Notes: generated by a model from the letters alone, not told the origin. A DNA stretch of 64,000 nt from Hyphomicrobiaceae bacterium (GCA_022844275.1 JALHMB010000002.1:744001-808000); one strand, 5' to 3'. Shown: positions 49,793-58,541, counted from the stretch's first letter. Made by a program: numbers and translations.

Positions 49793-49836
49793 TTTCTACG
49801 AGTAGCTCACCTCGGACGATAGCGGCAATCTCGATC
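49793..49836 (+). promoter_or_regulatory. Shared upstream element, copy B
   Basis: CTACGAGTAGCTC, then CGGACGATAGCGGC and TCGATC, about 70-110 bases before the ATG of the truncated regulator at 49904. Matches copies A (inverted) and C. Confidence 0.7.
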
Positions 49837-49903
49837 CGACTGGCGCATCTCTTGATTCAGCGCTCTGCAGAACATCACACTTCGGAATAGTGCTGGGGAT
49901 GCA

Positions 49904-50206
49904 ATGTCGCAACGCGACCGCAAATTTCGTGGTGCCAGACCAGATACAGCATCAATCATGCAGCCGGTGAGCGTGATGCCTTGGGGCACACATGTTCTCG
50001 CCAATTCAATGCCGGGTATCGAGGCACTTACGCTCAGCGAGCGCATCTCACTCGCCTATGTCGTCAATGGCGCATCGAGCAAGGAGACCGCGCGGGAGCT
50101 CGGCATCAGTCATCGCACAATCGAACTCCATCGTACCAGTATCCTGCGCAAGTCCGGCGCGCGCAATCTGGCCGAGCTCGTCGCGAAAATGCTGCCGAGG
50201 TGCTGA
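49904..50206 (+). CDS. Truncated LuxR-type regulator that has lost its MEDS domain (copy B)
   Basis: A 100-residue protein. Residues 1-31 match the first 33 residues of the full-length copies (ending PWGTHV against PWGAHI), then the sequence jumps to their helix-turn-helix (LTLSERISLAYVVNGASSKE). About 200 residues, the whole sensory domain, are missing in frame. The DNA-binding half is intact, so it may still bind the same sites without a ligand, or it is decaying. Upstream element copy B is retained. Confidence 0.75.
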   Translation: MSQRDRKFRGARPDTASIMQPVSVMPWGTHVLANSMPGIEALTLSERISLAYVVNGASSKETARELGISHRTIELHRTSILRKSGARNLAELVAKMLPRC

Positions 50207-50212
50207 CGCTGC

Positions 50213-50461
50213 ACCAGCCGACGCGGCGGCGAGCACTGCGTGTGTGCCCTGTCCCGCGATTGGCGCCAGCTCGGCGGCCGCGCGTACCCTGTAGGGCAGA
50301 CCGATATTTAGATGCTTGATGAAATCGACGCTAGTGACGTCCCCCAGCAGTGCGCGGCGCGGTTGACCATATGGGACGATTGAATGCGTCCACGGGGAAC
50401 CATTCGCCACAAGTCTCAACCGAGCAATCTGCCGGGCATTTTCGACTTTTGATGTGCGCAT
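50213..50461 (-). pseudogene. Degenerate DUF6295-like gene
   Basis: From ATG 50461 on the minus strand, about 80 codons align with the intact gene at 51589-51912: both have M-x-T-S-x-V-E at the start, ALLGDV followed by DFI in the middle, and R-A-A-x-E-L later. The rest and the stop are lost, so the frame runs on antisense to the truncated LuxR gene as far as 50048. Confidence 0.6.
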
Positions 50462-50497
50462 AAAACGCTACCTGCGGGACGCGTGTCGAAGTGCTGG

Positions 50498-50545
50498 TAG
50501 TACTACGAGTAGCTCGCCCGGAACGGTATTGGCTATGTCGATCAA
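50498..50545 (+). promoter_or_regulatory. Shared upstream element, copy C
   Basis: TACTACGAGTAGCTCGCC followed by a GGAACGGTATTGGC stretch and TCGATC, 70-115 bases before the ATG of the MEDS-LuxR gene at 50614. Confidence 0.7.
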
Positions 50546-50613
50546 AGTGGCGGGGTTCGTGCTTCAACGCCTCCCTGTCGGAAGCAACTCATGGTAGTAG
50601 CGCTGGATAAAGC

Positions 50614-51501
50614 ATGCCGCGACCTGCACGCAGACATCGCGGTGCCAAATTGGATCCAGAGCGTCGCCCATCGGGCATTAAGCCCGTGGGCTCAATACCG
50701 TGGGGCGCGCATGTCTGCCTCTTCTATGAGACGGCACAGGATCTCATTGATGCACATGCGGGCTACTTCGCCGCCGGTCTCGAAAACAACGAATTCTGCA
50801 TCTGGGCACTCTCCGCACCAGTTTCTCGCCGTGCTGCGATCAATGGCCTGACCAAAAGGCACAAGTGCTTCGAAAAGCATCTTGCGGCCGGCCGCATCGA
50901 ACTTGTTACTGGCTACAGCTCGCAGGCGAAAGGAGGCAGATTCGATTCGCGTCGCATCACGACCAGCTGGCGTGCGAAGCTTGCTGAAGCTCAGGCCAAG
51001 GGCTTCGTCGGCATGCGAGTGAGCGGGAATGCCTTCTGGTTCGAGGAAAACCAATGGAAGGCCTTCCATGAACATGAAGGCTTGTCCGACAACTCTGTCG
51101 CCAGACACAGAATGATGGTCCTGTGCACGTATTCGCTGAAGGCCCTCCGCGCGGTTGATCTGCTCGACGTGGCGCGCAGTCACAATTTCTCGCTGGCCCG
51201 GCGCAACGGCCGGTGGGAAATTCTCGCAACGCCAGAACTGGCCGAGGTGCAGAGGGAAATTGGCCGCCTCAACGGCGCCGTAGATATTCTATCCACGCCA
51301 ATACCGGACCACGACGAAGGGCTTACGCCCAGCGAGCGCATCTCCCTCGCCTTTGTCGTCAAGGGCGCCTCGAGTAAGGAGACCGCGCGGGCGCTCGGCG
51401 TCAGTCATCGCACGATAGAGTTCCACCGTGCCAATATACTGCGCAAGTTCGGCGCGCGGAACCTAGCTGATCTCGTCGCCAAGATACTCACCAGAGGCTG
51501 A
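50614..51501 (+). CDS. MEDS-domain LuxR-type transcriptional regulator, copy C
   Basis: A 295-residue paralogue of the 48803 gene with the same length and domain order: MEDS about 25-195 (WGAHVCLFYETAQDLIDAHA, AGLENNEFCIWALS) and LuxR helix-turn-helix about 236-293. Most differences are conservative and scattered through the sensory half. Two intact copies plus a truncated one within 2.7 kb point to recent tandem duplication. An intact DUF6295-like gene faces it downstream. Confidence 0.9.
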   Translation: MPRPARRHRGAKLDPERRPSGIKPVGSIPWGAHVCLFYETAQDLIDAHAGYFAAGLENNEFCIWALSAPVSRRAAINGLTKRHKCFEKHLAAGRIELVTGYSSQAKGGRFDSRRITTSWRAKLAEAQAKGFVGMRVSGNAFWFEENQWKAFHEHEGLSDNSVARHRMMVLCTYSLKALRAVDLLDVARSHNFSLARRNGRWEILATPELAEVQREIGRLNGAVDILSTPIPDHDEGLTPSERISLAFVVKGASSKETARALGVSHRTIEFHRANILRKFGARNLADLVAKILTRG

Positions 51502-51509
51502 TGTTGTAA

Positions 51510-51577
51510 CGGCGGTCGCGGCCGAGGGGCTCGACGCGATTGCAGCGCACCTCCGCGCTTGGCGGCCACGCAGTCCT
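51510..51577 (+). pseudogene. Duplicated 3'-end fragment of the 46662 gene
   Basis: The stretch translates as AEGLDAIAAHLRAWRPR, against TDGLDAIAAHVRNWAAR at the end of the cobalamin-binding-type protein (47400-47453). DNA similarity is clear too (CTCGACGCGAT, GCGGCGCAC against GCAGCGCAC). No start or upstream domain is present. Confidence 0.65.
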
Positions 51578-51588
51578 AGCCCACGCGA

Positions 51589-51912
51589 TCACTCGGCCGC
51601 AATCAGCAACGGTGCCTTCCGACGCGCCTGCTCGGCAATGCTCTCCGCCCGCTCGGCTTCTTCGATATCGGCTTCAACAATGGCCTTCGCGAGCGCTGCG
51701 TGCAGAGCCTTGGCCGCAACAAGCGACAGCTCGACGGCCGCACGCGCGCTTGGCGGCAGATCGGTATTGATGAAATCGAGCGTGATGACGTCGCCGAGCA
51801 GTGCGTGCCGAGCGTGATCATAGGCCACGACCGAAGTCGTGACCGGGAACCATTCACCATCGGCCTTGGCCATGCCCTCAGCCGGCGCGATTTCAACGAT
51901 CGATGTGCACAT
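51589..51912 (-). CDS. DUF6295-like small protein
   Basis: A 107-residue protein. The N-terminal half is beta-rich (MCTSIVEIAP, EWFPVTTSVVAYDHARHALLG, DVITLDFIN), the C-terminal half one or two long Ala/Glu-rich helices. I believe it belongs to the DUF6295 family, without known function. It starts 6 bases after the dienelactone-hydrolase-like gene ends and is probably co-transcribed with it. Two degenerate copies lie upstream in the window. Confidence 0.78.
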   Translation of the reverse strand: MCTSIVEIAPAEGMAKADGEWFPVTTSVVAYDHARHALLGDVITLDFINTDLPPSARAAVELSLVAAKALHAALAKAIVEADIEEAERAESIAEQARRKAPLLIAAE

Positions 51913-51918
51913 GGCTCA

Positions 51919-52665
51919 TTACCCCGCGAGATGCTTGCCGAAGAATGCGAAGACCTTCTTCCAGCCGTCGAGCGCCTGATCCACCCGATAGAGCGGACGA
52001 TGGTAGTAGAAGAAGCCGTGGCCCGCGCCCTCATAGCGGTGGAACTCGTAGTCCTTGCCGTATTTCTTCAGCTCGGCCTCGTGCTGGTCCACCTGCTCGG
52101 GGCTCGGCGCGCGATCCTCGTTGCCGAACAGGCCGAGCAGCGGGCAGGAAAGATCCTTCGTGAGATCGATCGGCGCGACCGGTGTCTTCGCGTTGAGATC
52201 CTCTTTGGGCATCACGACGCGACCGCCCCAGAGATCGACGCACGCATCGACGTCCTTCTTCTGGCAGGCATACAGAAAGGCGTGCCGGCCACCGGAGCAG
52301 GAGCCGAAGATGCCAACCTTGCCGTTGTGTCCTGACTGCGCGCGCATCCACTTAACAGCCGCTTCGGTGTCGCCGACGACCTGCGCATCGGCCACGCCGC
52401 CTTCCGCGCGCACCTTGGCAGCAACGTCGTCCGGATCGCCCTGGCCGTTGCGCTCGTAAAGGTTCGCGCAGATCGCGAGATAGCCGTAGTGCGCGAACTT
52501 GCGCGTCATCTCGATATAGAGCTCACTCCATCCCGGAAGGTGATGGACGAGCACCACGCCGGGGAACGGCCCTGGCCCTTCGGGGCGTGCCGTGTATGCA
52601 GTGATCTGATCGCCCTTGTCGCCTTTGAGCTTGATGAGCTCCACGGTCATGCCGCGGTATGCCAT
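51919..52665 (-). CDS. Dienelactone hydrolase family protein
   Basis: An alpha/beta hydrolase of 248 residues. The nucleophile is the Cys of GSCSGG, the acid Asp is in GNEDRAPSP and the His in GAGHGFF, the Cys-Asp-His set of dienelactone hydrolases. Likely acts on a lactone or ester; substrate unknown. AGGAGG lies just before the ATG at 52665. Operon with the DUF6295-like gene. Confidence 0.9.
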   Translation of the reverse strand: MAYRGMTVELIKLKGDKGDQITAYTARPEGPGPFPGVVLVHHLPGWSELYIEMTRKFAHYGYLAICANLYERNGQGDPDDVAAKVRAEGGVADAQVVGDTEAAVKWMRAQSGHNGKVGIFGSCSGGRHAFLYACQKKDVDACVDLWGGRVVMPKEDLNAKTPVAPIDLTKDLSCPLLGLFGNEDRAPSPEQVDQHEAELKKYGKDYEFHRYEGAGHGFFYYHRPLYRVDQALDGWKKVFAFFGKHLAG

Positions 52666-52744
52666 TACGCGTCCTCCTGACATCTCTCCCGCCTGATGGC
52701 GCACGGCAGATGTTAGTTGGCCGGCTGCGCGGACACCAGCCACC

Positions 52745-54178
52745 TTAGTGGGAGGCTGCACTTACGGCGTGGCCGACCTCCGGCATGTACCCACGCGCAG
52801 TCAGCACGTGGAAGCGCGTCACCAGCAGCACCGCATAGACCAGGATGCCGATCGTCAGACCGATCCACACGCCGATGGCGCCGAGATCCGCCCTGAAGCC
52901 AAACCACCAGCAAGCCGTAAAGCCGATCACCCAGAAGCTGATCGTCGCAAACACCAGCGGCATGCGCGTGTCGTTCAAGCCTCTGAGTGCACCCGCAGCA
53001 ACCGTCTGCAGACCATCGGCAATGAAGAAGAACATGCCGACCAGAAGCAGCGTCGCCGTGAGCGCGAACGTCGCTGCCGTCTCCGGAGTCTGGCTGCCGA
53101 GGAACATCACAGGCAGCACATCGCGCGCGAGCGCGACGAGCCCCGTCATGATGACCATGAACCCCGCACCGAGGGCGAGTGCAGCGAGGCCTGCGCGTCG
53201 CGTGGCCGCCGCGTCACGCCGGCCAACGGCATGTCCGACCCGCACCGTGGCCGCAATGGAAATGCCGAACGGCACCATGAACAGAACGGCCGCAATCTGC
53301 AGCGCAATCTGATGCGCGGCGAGCGCGGTCGTGCTGATCGTGCCCATCAGCAGTGCCGCTGCCGCGAACACGCCGAACTCGAGGAGATAGGCGCCAGCGA
53401 TCGGCAAGCCGACGACGAGCAGCTTGCGGAAAAGCGGCCCGTCGAAGCGCCAGAAGCGTCCGAGCACGTGGTACTTCTTGAAGGGCCGCCGCGTGACGCA
53501 AACGATGAGTGCCACGGCGCACATGGCAACGTTCACGAACGTCGTCGCAATGCCGGCACCGAGCAGGTCGAGACGCGGCAGGCCGAGCTCGCCATAGATG
53601 AGCGCCCACGCCAGCACTAGGTTCGTGGGGATCGCGACCAGCGTGATCCAGAGCGCCGGCTCGGGGCGGTTCACAGCACCCATGAAACCGCGAATGGCCA
53701 TGAATATCCATGCCGGAATGAGGCACCAGCCGAGGCCAAGGAGGTAGCGGCCCGCGAGCGCCGCATTCTCCGGTGTCTGGCCGAGCGCCTGGAGGATGTC
53801 CGTGCCCCAGAACTGGAGCGCCGTCAGCGGCACGCCTGCCAAGACCGAGGCCCACATACCGACGCGCAGCGCGCGGCGCACGCCGCGAGGATCGCGCGCA
53901 CCGAAAGCCTGCGCCGCAAGCGGCGCCACCGCTGCAACGAGGCCCATGCCGAGCGTGAAGGCTGCGAACAGCACCGTATGCGCGAGCGCCGCCGCCGCGA
54001 CGACATCTGCACCGAGCCGCCCAAGCAGCATGAGATCAGTCGTCATCATGGCGATCTGGCCGAGCTGCGTAAGCGCAATAGGTGTCGCGAGCCGGACCGT
54101 ATCGGTCAGCTCGGCGCGCCAGAGGCTGCGGCCGGACGCAGGCGCGTCCGCCGGGAATGTTCGGTCGTGAAGGGACAT
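52745..54178 (-). CDS. MATE family efflux transporter
   Basis: A 477-residue protein with about 12 hydrophobic segments: PIALTQLGQIAMMTTDLMLLGRLG (first MatE half) and AAHQIALQIAAVLFMVPFGISIA (second half) are typical of the NorM branch. Cation-coupled export of drugs or metabolites. Not obviously linked to its neighbours. Confidence 0.93.
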   Translation of the reverse strand: MSLHDRTFPADAPASGRSLWRAELTDTVRLATPIALTQLGQIAMMTTDLMLLGRLGADVVAAAALAHTVLFAAFTLGMGLVAAVAPLAAQAFGARDPRGVRRALRVGMWASVLAGVPLTALQFWGTDILQALGQTPENAALAGRYLLGLGWCLIPAWIFMAIRGFMGAVNRPEPALWITLVAIPTNLVLAWALIYGELGLPRLDLLGAGIATTFVNVAMCAVALIVCVTRRPFKKYHVLGRFWRFDGPLFRKLLVVGLPIAGAYLLEFGVFAAAALLMGTISTTALAAHQIALQIAAVLFMVPFGISIAATVRVGHAVGRRDAAATRRAGLAALALGAGFMVIMTGLVALARDVLPVMFLGSQTPETAATFALTATLLLVGMFFFIADGLQTVAAGALRGLNDTRMPLVFATISFWVIGFTACWWFGFRADLGAIGVWIGLTIGILVYAVLLVTRFHVLTARGYMPEVGHAVSAASH

Positions 54179-54309
54179 GGCGCCTTTTTAGGCAGATCGG
54201 CGGAGAATGAAAGGGCGAAAGTGGGAAATCGCGAAAGCGTGAGGACGCTCGTGGCGCGAAAGGCGCAGGGCCGGCGCGTCACACCTTCGCCTTCGCGACT
54301 TCGAGCTGT

Positions 54310-55722
54310 TCAGTCTCTGCCGACGTGCACGCGGTTTGCGAGAATATCGCAAAGTTCCTGCACGTGCGCCGCAGTGTCCAACATCCCGACCAGTTCAACG
54401 ACGCGGTCCCGATCTCCATCGCTCAGCAAACCGCGCACATTGCCCGCGAATTTGCGGCGGACCTCTTCCCCGCCGACATCGCTATCCGCGCTTCCACGCC
54501 GATAGAGAATTTCGTGGCTGAATGTGCGCCCGTCCGTGGTCGCGACCTTCATGCGGCAGGCGTGACGGAAGCGATGTCCCATGGCCTCGAGCTCAGCATC
54601 CTCATCGATCGTGATGCGCGGGATGAAGCCAAGCAGCGCCGGATCCTGCATTCGGGCCGGCGTGTAATCCGCCACCGTCACGTCACCACCGGTCGCCATG
54701 GCCGCTAGACCGTAGAACATGTTCATCTGCGCGGCGGTGACACCGGCATCACGATACGTCCAGGCCGTGTGGACAAACGTCATGTGCCCGCAACCGACCT
54801 CGACGGCGCGGATATCGCTCGCGACGAGCCCGTGCGCACTCATGATATGTCGGAGCGCGTCGAGCGATGTGTGGATGCTCGTGACATTAGGATAAAGCTT
54901 GAAGCCGATGCGCTCAGTCTCCCACACGCTTCCCAAGCCTTCGGTCAGCCGCTTCACATTCGGCTCGCGCGAATACGAGCTGAGGAACCCGCCATAGCCC
55001 GCCTCGACCACATCGGAGATACCGGTGAAGCCTCGTCTCGCCAGCTCTGCTGCATAGACGCCGCCCTCGGCCGCCCGTCCCGCGTGCAGGCGCTTGACCA
55101 TCGCGCCTTCCTGCGCAGCCATCAGGCCTGCCGCCATGGAGCCGCCAATGCCCAGCGCGTTCTGCATGGTGCGCGCATCGAGACCGAGCAGGCGTCCCGC
55201 CGTCGCCGTCGCGACGAATGCGCCACTCGTGCCCTGCGGATGAAAGCCATTGAGGAAGAGCCTCGTCGTCGCGGCATTGCCGATGCGCGTGCCGACCTCA
55301 CAGCCCGCGACAATCGCGGTCATCAGATCGCGACCGCTCACATCGGGATGCGCTTCGGCATAGCCAATCGCGATCGGCGTCGTCAGCGAGTTCGGGTGGA
55401 CGACGGACTCCGTGTGAATGTCATCCATTTCGAAGGCGTGCCCGGCCGTCGCATTGGCGAGCGCCACCTGCGACCACGAGCTCTTGTGGCGCGTCGCGAA
55501 GATCGTCGCGACAGGCTTAGCCTCCTGAGCACGCACGATGTCCTGCACGCGCCGCGTCCATGGCCGCGTGGCCCCATAAAGGCAAACACCGATGCCATCG
55601 AGCAGGCTCAGTCGCACGCGAGCGATGACTGCCGGTGGAATCTGCTCGAAGTTCAGCGCACTTGCAAAGGCCGCGAGATCAGCTGTGGCATTCTGCTGAA
55701 GCGGCGGAACCGATGCGCTCAT
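54310..55722 (-). CDS. MmgE/PrpD family protein
   Basis: A 470-residue member of the 2-methylcitrate dehydratase superfamily: NATAGHAFEMDDIHTESVVHPN holds the active-site DD and His region, FHPQGTSGAFVATATAGRLLGLD and FKLYPNVTSIHTSLDA follow. Family members include dehydratases, racemases and cis-aconitate decarboxylase, so the reaction is open. AGGAGGA before the ATG at 55722 sets the start. Divergent from the MFS gene. Confidence 0.9.
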   Translation of the reverse strand: MSASVPPLQQNATADLAAFASALNFEQIPPAVIARVRLSLLDGIGVCLYGATRPWTRRVQDIVRAQEAKPVATIFATRHKSSWSQVALANATAGHAFEMDDIHTESVVHPNSLTTPIAIGYAEAHPDVSGRDLMTAIVAGCEVGTRIGNAATTRLFLNGFHPQGTSGAFVATATAGRLLGLDARTMQNALGIGGSMAAGLMAAQEGAMVKRLHAGRAAEGGVYAAELARRGFTGISDVVEAGYGGFLSSYSREPNVKRLTEGLGSVWETERIGFKLYPNVTSIHTSLDALRHIMSAHGLVASDIRAVEVGCGHMTFVHTAWTYRDAGVTAAQMNMFYGLAAMATGGDVTVADYTPARMQDPALLGFIPRITIDEDAELEAMGHRFRHACRMKVATTDGRTFSHEILYRRGSADSDVGGEEVRRKFAGNVRGLLSDGDRDRVVELVGMLDTAAHVQELCDILANRVHVGRD

Positions 55723-55868
55723 GTGCGTTTTCCTCCTGCATATCGGCCGTGTTGGATCCGGCTTTGCTTGGCTCTGCACTATTGCCGTCCGGTGGGCACA
55801 CTGCAATGATCGTAGATTGACGGAATTGCACGTAAGCTATGCTGCCTTCCTCACTCTGAGACTTATTC

Positions 55869-57032
55869 ATGCAGAATCGTTGGACCGTATTGGCGCTCCT
55901 GTTCACCGTGCGCCTCGCCATGGCCTTCCAGTTCCAGGCTGTCGGTGCTGTCTCGCCGACTTTCATGCAGACGTTCGGCGTCGCCCTTGCCGATATCGGT
56001 CTGCTGATAAGCCTCTATCTCGCTCCGGGCATTGTCTTTGCCGTGCCGGGTGGCGAGATCGGTCGGCGCTTTGGTGATAAGTCGGTGGTTCTGTTCGGCC
56101 TTGCACTCATGATCGCCGGTGGCCTGGTCATGGCCCTCACCGCGGGCTGGTACTGGCAGCTTCTCGGGCGCCTGGTAGCCGGGATCGGTGGCGTTCTGCT
56201 CAACGTGCTGATGTCGAAGATGATCACGGACTGGTTCGCGGGTCGGGAGATCGCCACAGCCATGGGCATCTTCGTCAACTCGTGGCCCGCAGGTATCGCA
56301 CTCGCACTCATCGTCCTGCCGACTCTGGCGAGCGCTGGCGGCGTTTTCGCTGTGTCTGCAGTCACCGTTGTCTTTGCCGCAGTTGGTCTCGCGCTGCTCA
56401 CCCTCTTCTATCAACCACCACCAGGACAGGACGCAGCCACGCCCTACGGTGAATGGCCGGCCGGCACCGTCCTGAAGGCGGTGATCACGGCGGGCCGCAT
56501 TTGGGGTCTCTACAATACCGCTCTCGGCATGGTGTTCGGATATGGCACCGCGCTGCTCACGGAACGCGGCTGGAGTCTTCAGGCCGCGGGCTTGGCCACG
56601 AGCCTCGTGCTGTGGATGGCGGCCCTGTCGGTTCCTCTGGGCGGCATCATCGCCGATCGCACGGGCCGCTCCACGGAAGTCATATTTGCTGGCTTGGGGC
56701 TGTCCGCTCTCATGCTCTTCATCAGTGGCCGCGCCGAGGCGGTGGTCTTCTGGTTCATCGCCCTCGGGCTTGTTGCCGGCTTGCCCGCAGGGCCGATCAT
56801 GAGCTTGCCGAGCCGCGTGCTGACTGCGGGCACGCGGGCGACGGGCATGGGTCTCTATTTCTCGATGTTCTACCTGATGATCGTGATCGGGCCGATCATC
56901 GCTGGTCGCCTCGCCGTATTTGCTGGCACGTCGCGCGCCGCCTTCGATTTCGGTGTGGGTATGCTGCTCGCCTGCTTTCTCCTGCTCTGGCTCTACGAGC
57001 GTTTCACTGCACGACGCACCGCCCACGCCTGA
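55869..57032 (+). CDS. MFS transporter
   Basis: A 387-residue, 12-segment permease. The N terminus (WTVLALLFTVRLAMAFQFQAV) and VPGGEIGRRFGDK (motif A variant) are in keeping with CynX/NimT-like or OFA-like carriers. Substrate unknown, but the divergent MmgE/PrpD gene suggests an organic acid. Its 3' end overlaps the end of the small minus-strand gene by 40 bases. Confidence 0.88.
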   Translation: MQNRWTVLALLFTVRLAMAFQFQAVGAVSPTFMQTFGVALADIGLLISLYLAPGIVFAVPGGEIGRRFGDKSVVLFGLALMIAGGLVMALTAGWYWQLLGRLVAGIGGVLLNVLMSKMITDWFAGREIATAMGIFVNSWPAGIALALIVLPTLASAGGVFAVSAVTVVFAAVGLALLTLFYQPPPGQDAATPYGEWPAGTVLKAVITAGRIWGLYNTALGMVFGYGTALLTERGWSLQAAGLATSLVLWMAALSVPLGGIIADRTGRSTEVIFAGLGLSALMLFISGRAEAVVFWFIALGLVAGLPAGPIMSLPSRVLTAGTRATGMGLYFSMFYLMIVIGPIIAGRLAVFAGTSRAAFDFGVGMLLACFLLLWLYERFTARRTAHA

Positions 57033-57235
57033 GGCGCCTGCCCGGGCTTCAGCACGCACGGCGTGCGCCCTCGTATGACGCCGAGCTCGCGCACCATCGC
57101 ATCCACGATGGCATTCATCGGCAGCCACCGCGCGCCGGCAGTGCGAATGGCCTCCTGCAGGAGCGCCCGCACTTCCGCCACATCCTGCTCGTGGATCTCC
57201 GCAATCGCTGCGGCCTCGTCCTCACTCATGTTCAT
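56993..57235 (-). CDS. Small conserved-looking protein downstream of the CobW GTPase
   Basis: An 80-residue helical protein ([21 protein letters not shown], then [13 protein letters not shown]). Not recognised. Its ATG at 57235 (or 57229) overlaps the CobW gene end at 57222, so translation is probably coupled and expression follows zinc status. Overlap with the opposite MFS gene end is small. Confidence 0.65.
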   Translation of the reverse strand: MNMSEDEAAAIAEIHEQDVAEVRALLQEAIRTAGARWLPMNAIVDAMVRELGVIRGRTPCVLKPGQAPQAWAVRRAVKRS

Positions 57236-58487
57236 CGGTTCGGCCCCATGCTGGAAATGGATCAGGAAGCTGTCGCCAGGGTTTGGTGTCGACGCGTCCG
57301 GATTTCGGCAAGGGAAGCAGGCAGCGATCCAATGATGCCCTGATCGCGGCCTCGTCCATGTCGCGCGTCCCGATGAAGACGATCTCCTGCTTGCGGTCGC
57401 CAAAGGGCTCGCTCCAGCGCCGCCGGATCATGGCCACGTGCTCCGGCTCTTGCGGCCAGCGCTCTTTGGGCATGGCCGCCCACCAAAGGCCGGCGGCGTT
57501 GTGGCGGACAAGTGCGCCGGCCATGCTGATCTCGCCACACCATTGGGGCCGCGACGCGATCCAGAAGAAGCCCTTGGCGCGCACGACATTGGGCCACGCT
57601 TGGTTGAGAAAAGCGTGCAGCTTTGCAGGTTCGAACGGTGGGCGCGCCCGATAGACGAAGCTGCGAATACCGTACTCTTCCGTCTCGGGCACGTGGTCCT
57701 TGAAGCCATTCAGCTCCTTGAACCAGAGCGGATGGCGATGTGCGTTCTCGAAATCGAAGCGGCCCGTGTCGAGGATCTCATCGAGCGGCGCCTGCCCCTC
57801 GACCGTCTCGACGATGCGTGCGCTCGCATTGAGCGCACGGACGATCATGCGGGCAGCTTCGACTTGCTGTGGTGTCGCGACATCCAACTTGTTGAGCACC
57901 ACGACATCGGCGAACTCGATCTGCTCGACGAGCAGGTTCACGAGTGGACGCTCGTCACCCTCGCCAAGGGATTGGCCGCGATCGGTCAGGAAGTCCGACG
58001 ATGCGTAATGCTTGAGGAGATTGGCCGCATCGACGACCGTGACCATCGTGTCGAGGCGCGCAACGTCCCCGAGGCTTACGCCGCTCTCGTCACGGAAATC
58101 GAATGTCGCGGCGACAGGCAGCGGCTCGGAGATCCCTGTCGACTCGATCAGCAGGTAGTCGAACCTCCCCTCCTCCGCTAGACGGCGCACCTCATTCAAC
58201 AGATCGTCGCGCAGCGTGCAGCAGATGCAGCCGTTCGACATCTCGACAAGCGCCTCGTCCGTTCGCGAGAGGTTGGCGCCGCCATCACGCAACAAGTCGG
58301 CATCGATGTTCACCTCGCTCATGTCATTGACGATGACCGCGACCTTCCGCCCCTCCCGATTGTTCAAGACGTGGTTGAGCAGTGTCGTCTTGCCCGCGCC
58401 CAGGAAGCCGGACAGCACGGTGACCGGCAATCGACCGTCCCGCCGAGCCTCGCCCCGCACGAGATGCTGCATAAGTTGCTGATCCAT
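57222..58487 (-). CDS. CobW/COG0523 family GTP-binding metallochaperone
   Basis: G3E GTPase of 421 residues. Walker A is [12 protein letters not shown] (27-37), the metal-binding CxCC is Cys87-Ile-Cys89-Cys90, switch/Walker [10 protein letters not shown]4 NKLD; the C-terminal CobW_C domain follows. Such proteins (ZigA, YjiA, ZagA) deliver zinc under starvation. A Zur-type dyad 35-54 bases upstream supports a zinc role rather than a cobalamin one. Confidence 0.92.
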   Translation of the reverse strand: MDQQLMQHLVRGEARRDGRLPVTVLSGFLGAGKTTLLNHVLNNREGRKVAVIVNDMSEVNIDADLLRDGGANLSRTDEALVEMSNGCICCTLRDDLLNEVRRLAEEGRFDYLLIESTGISEPLPVAATFDFRDESGVSLGDVARLDTMVTVVDAANLLKHYASSDFLTDRGQSLGEGDERPLVNLLVEQIEFADVVVLNKLDVATPQQVEAARMIVRALNASARIVETVEGQAPLDEILDTGRFDFENAHRHPLWFKELNGFKDHVPETEEYGIRSFVYRARPPFEPAKLHAFLNQAWPNVVRAKGFFWIASRPQWCGEISMAGALVRHNAAGLWWAAMPKERWPQEPEHVAMIRRRWSEPFGDRKQEIVFIGTRDMDEAAIRASLDRCLLPLPKSGRVDTKPWRQLPDPFPAWGRTDEHE

Positions 58488-58521
58488 AGGTCTCTCTTGG
58501 TTCCTGCATGATCGATCTGCA

Positions 58522-58541
58522 TGTTACGTTATACCATTACA
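58522..58541. promoter_or_regulatory. Probable Zur box
   Basis: TGTTACGTTATACCATTACA: an imperfect dyad around TTATA with 14 of 20 symmetric positions, close to proteobacterial Zur sites of the ATGTTATA-AT type. It ends 34 bases upstream of the CobW gene start, where it would block the promoter when zinc is plentiful. Confidence 0.7.

Noticed and set aside
47465-51590. Mobile element carrying the regulator block
   Set aside because: I see no transposase, integrase or perfect terminal repeat. The flanking repeats are imperfect copies of a gene end, which fits recombination better.
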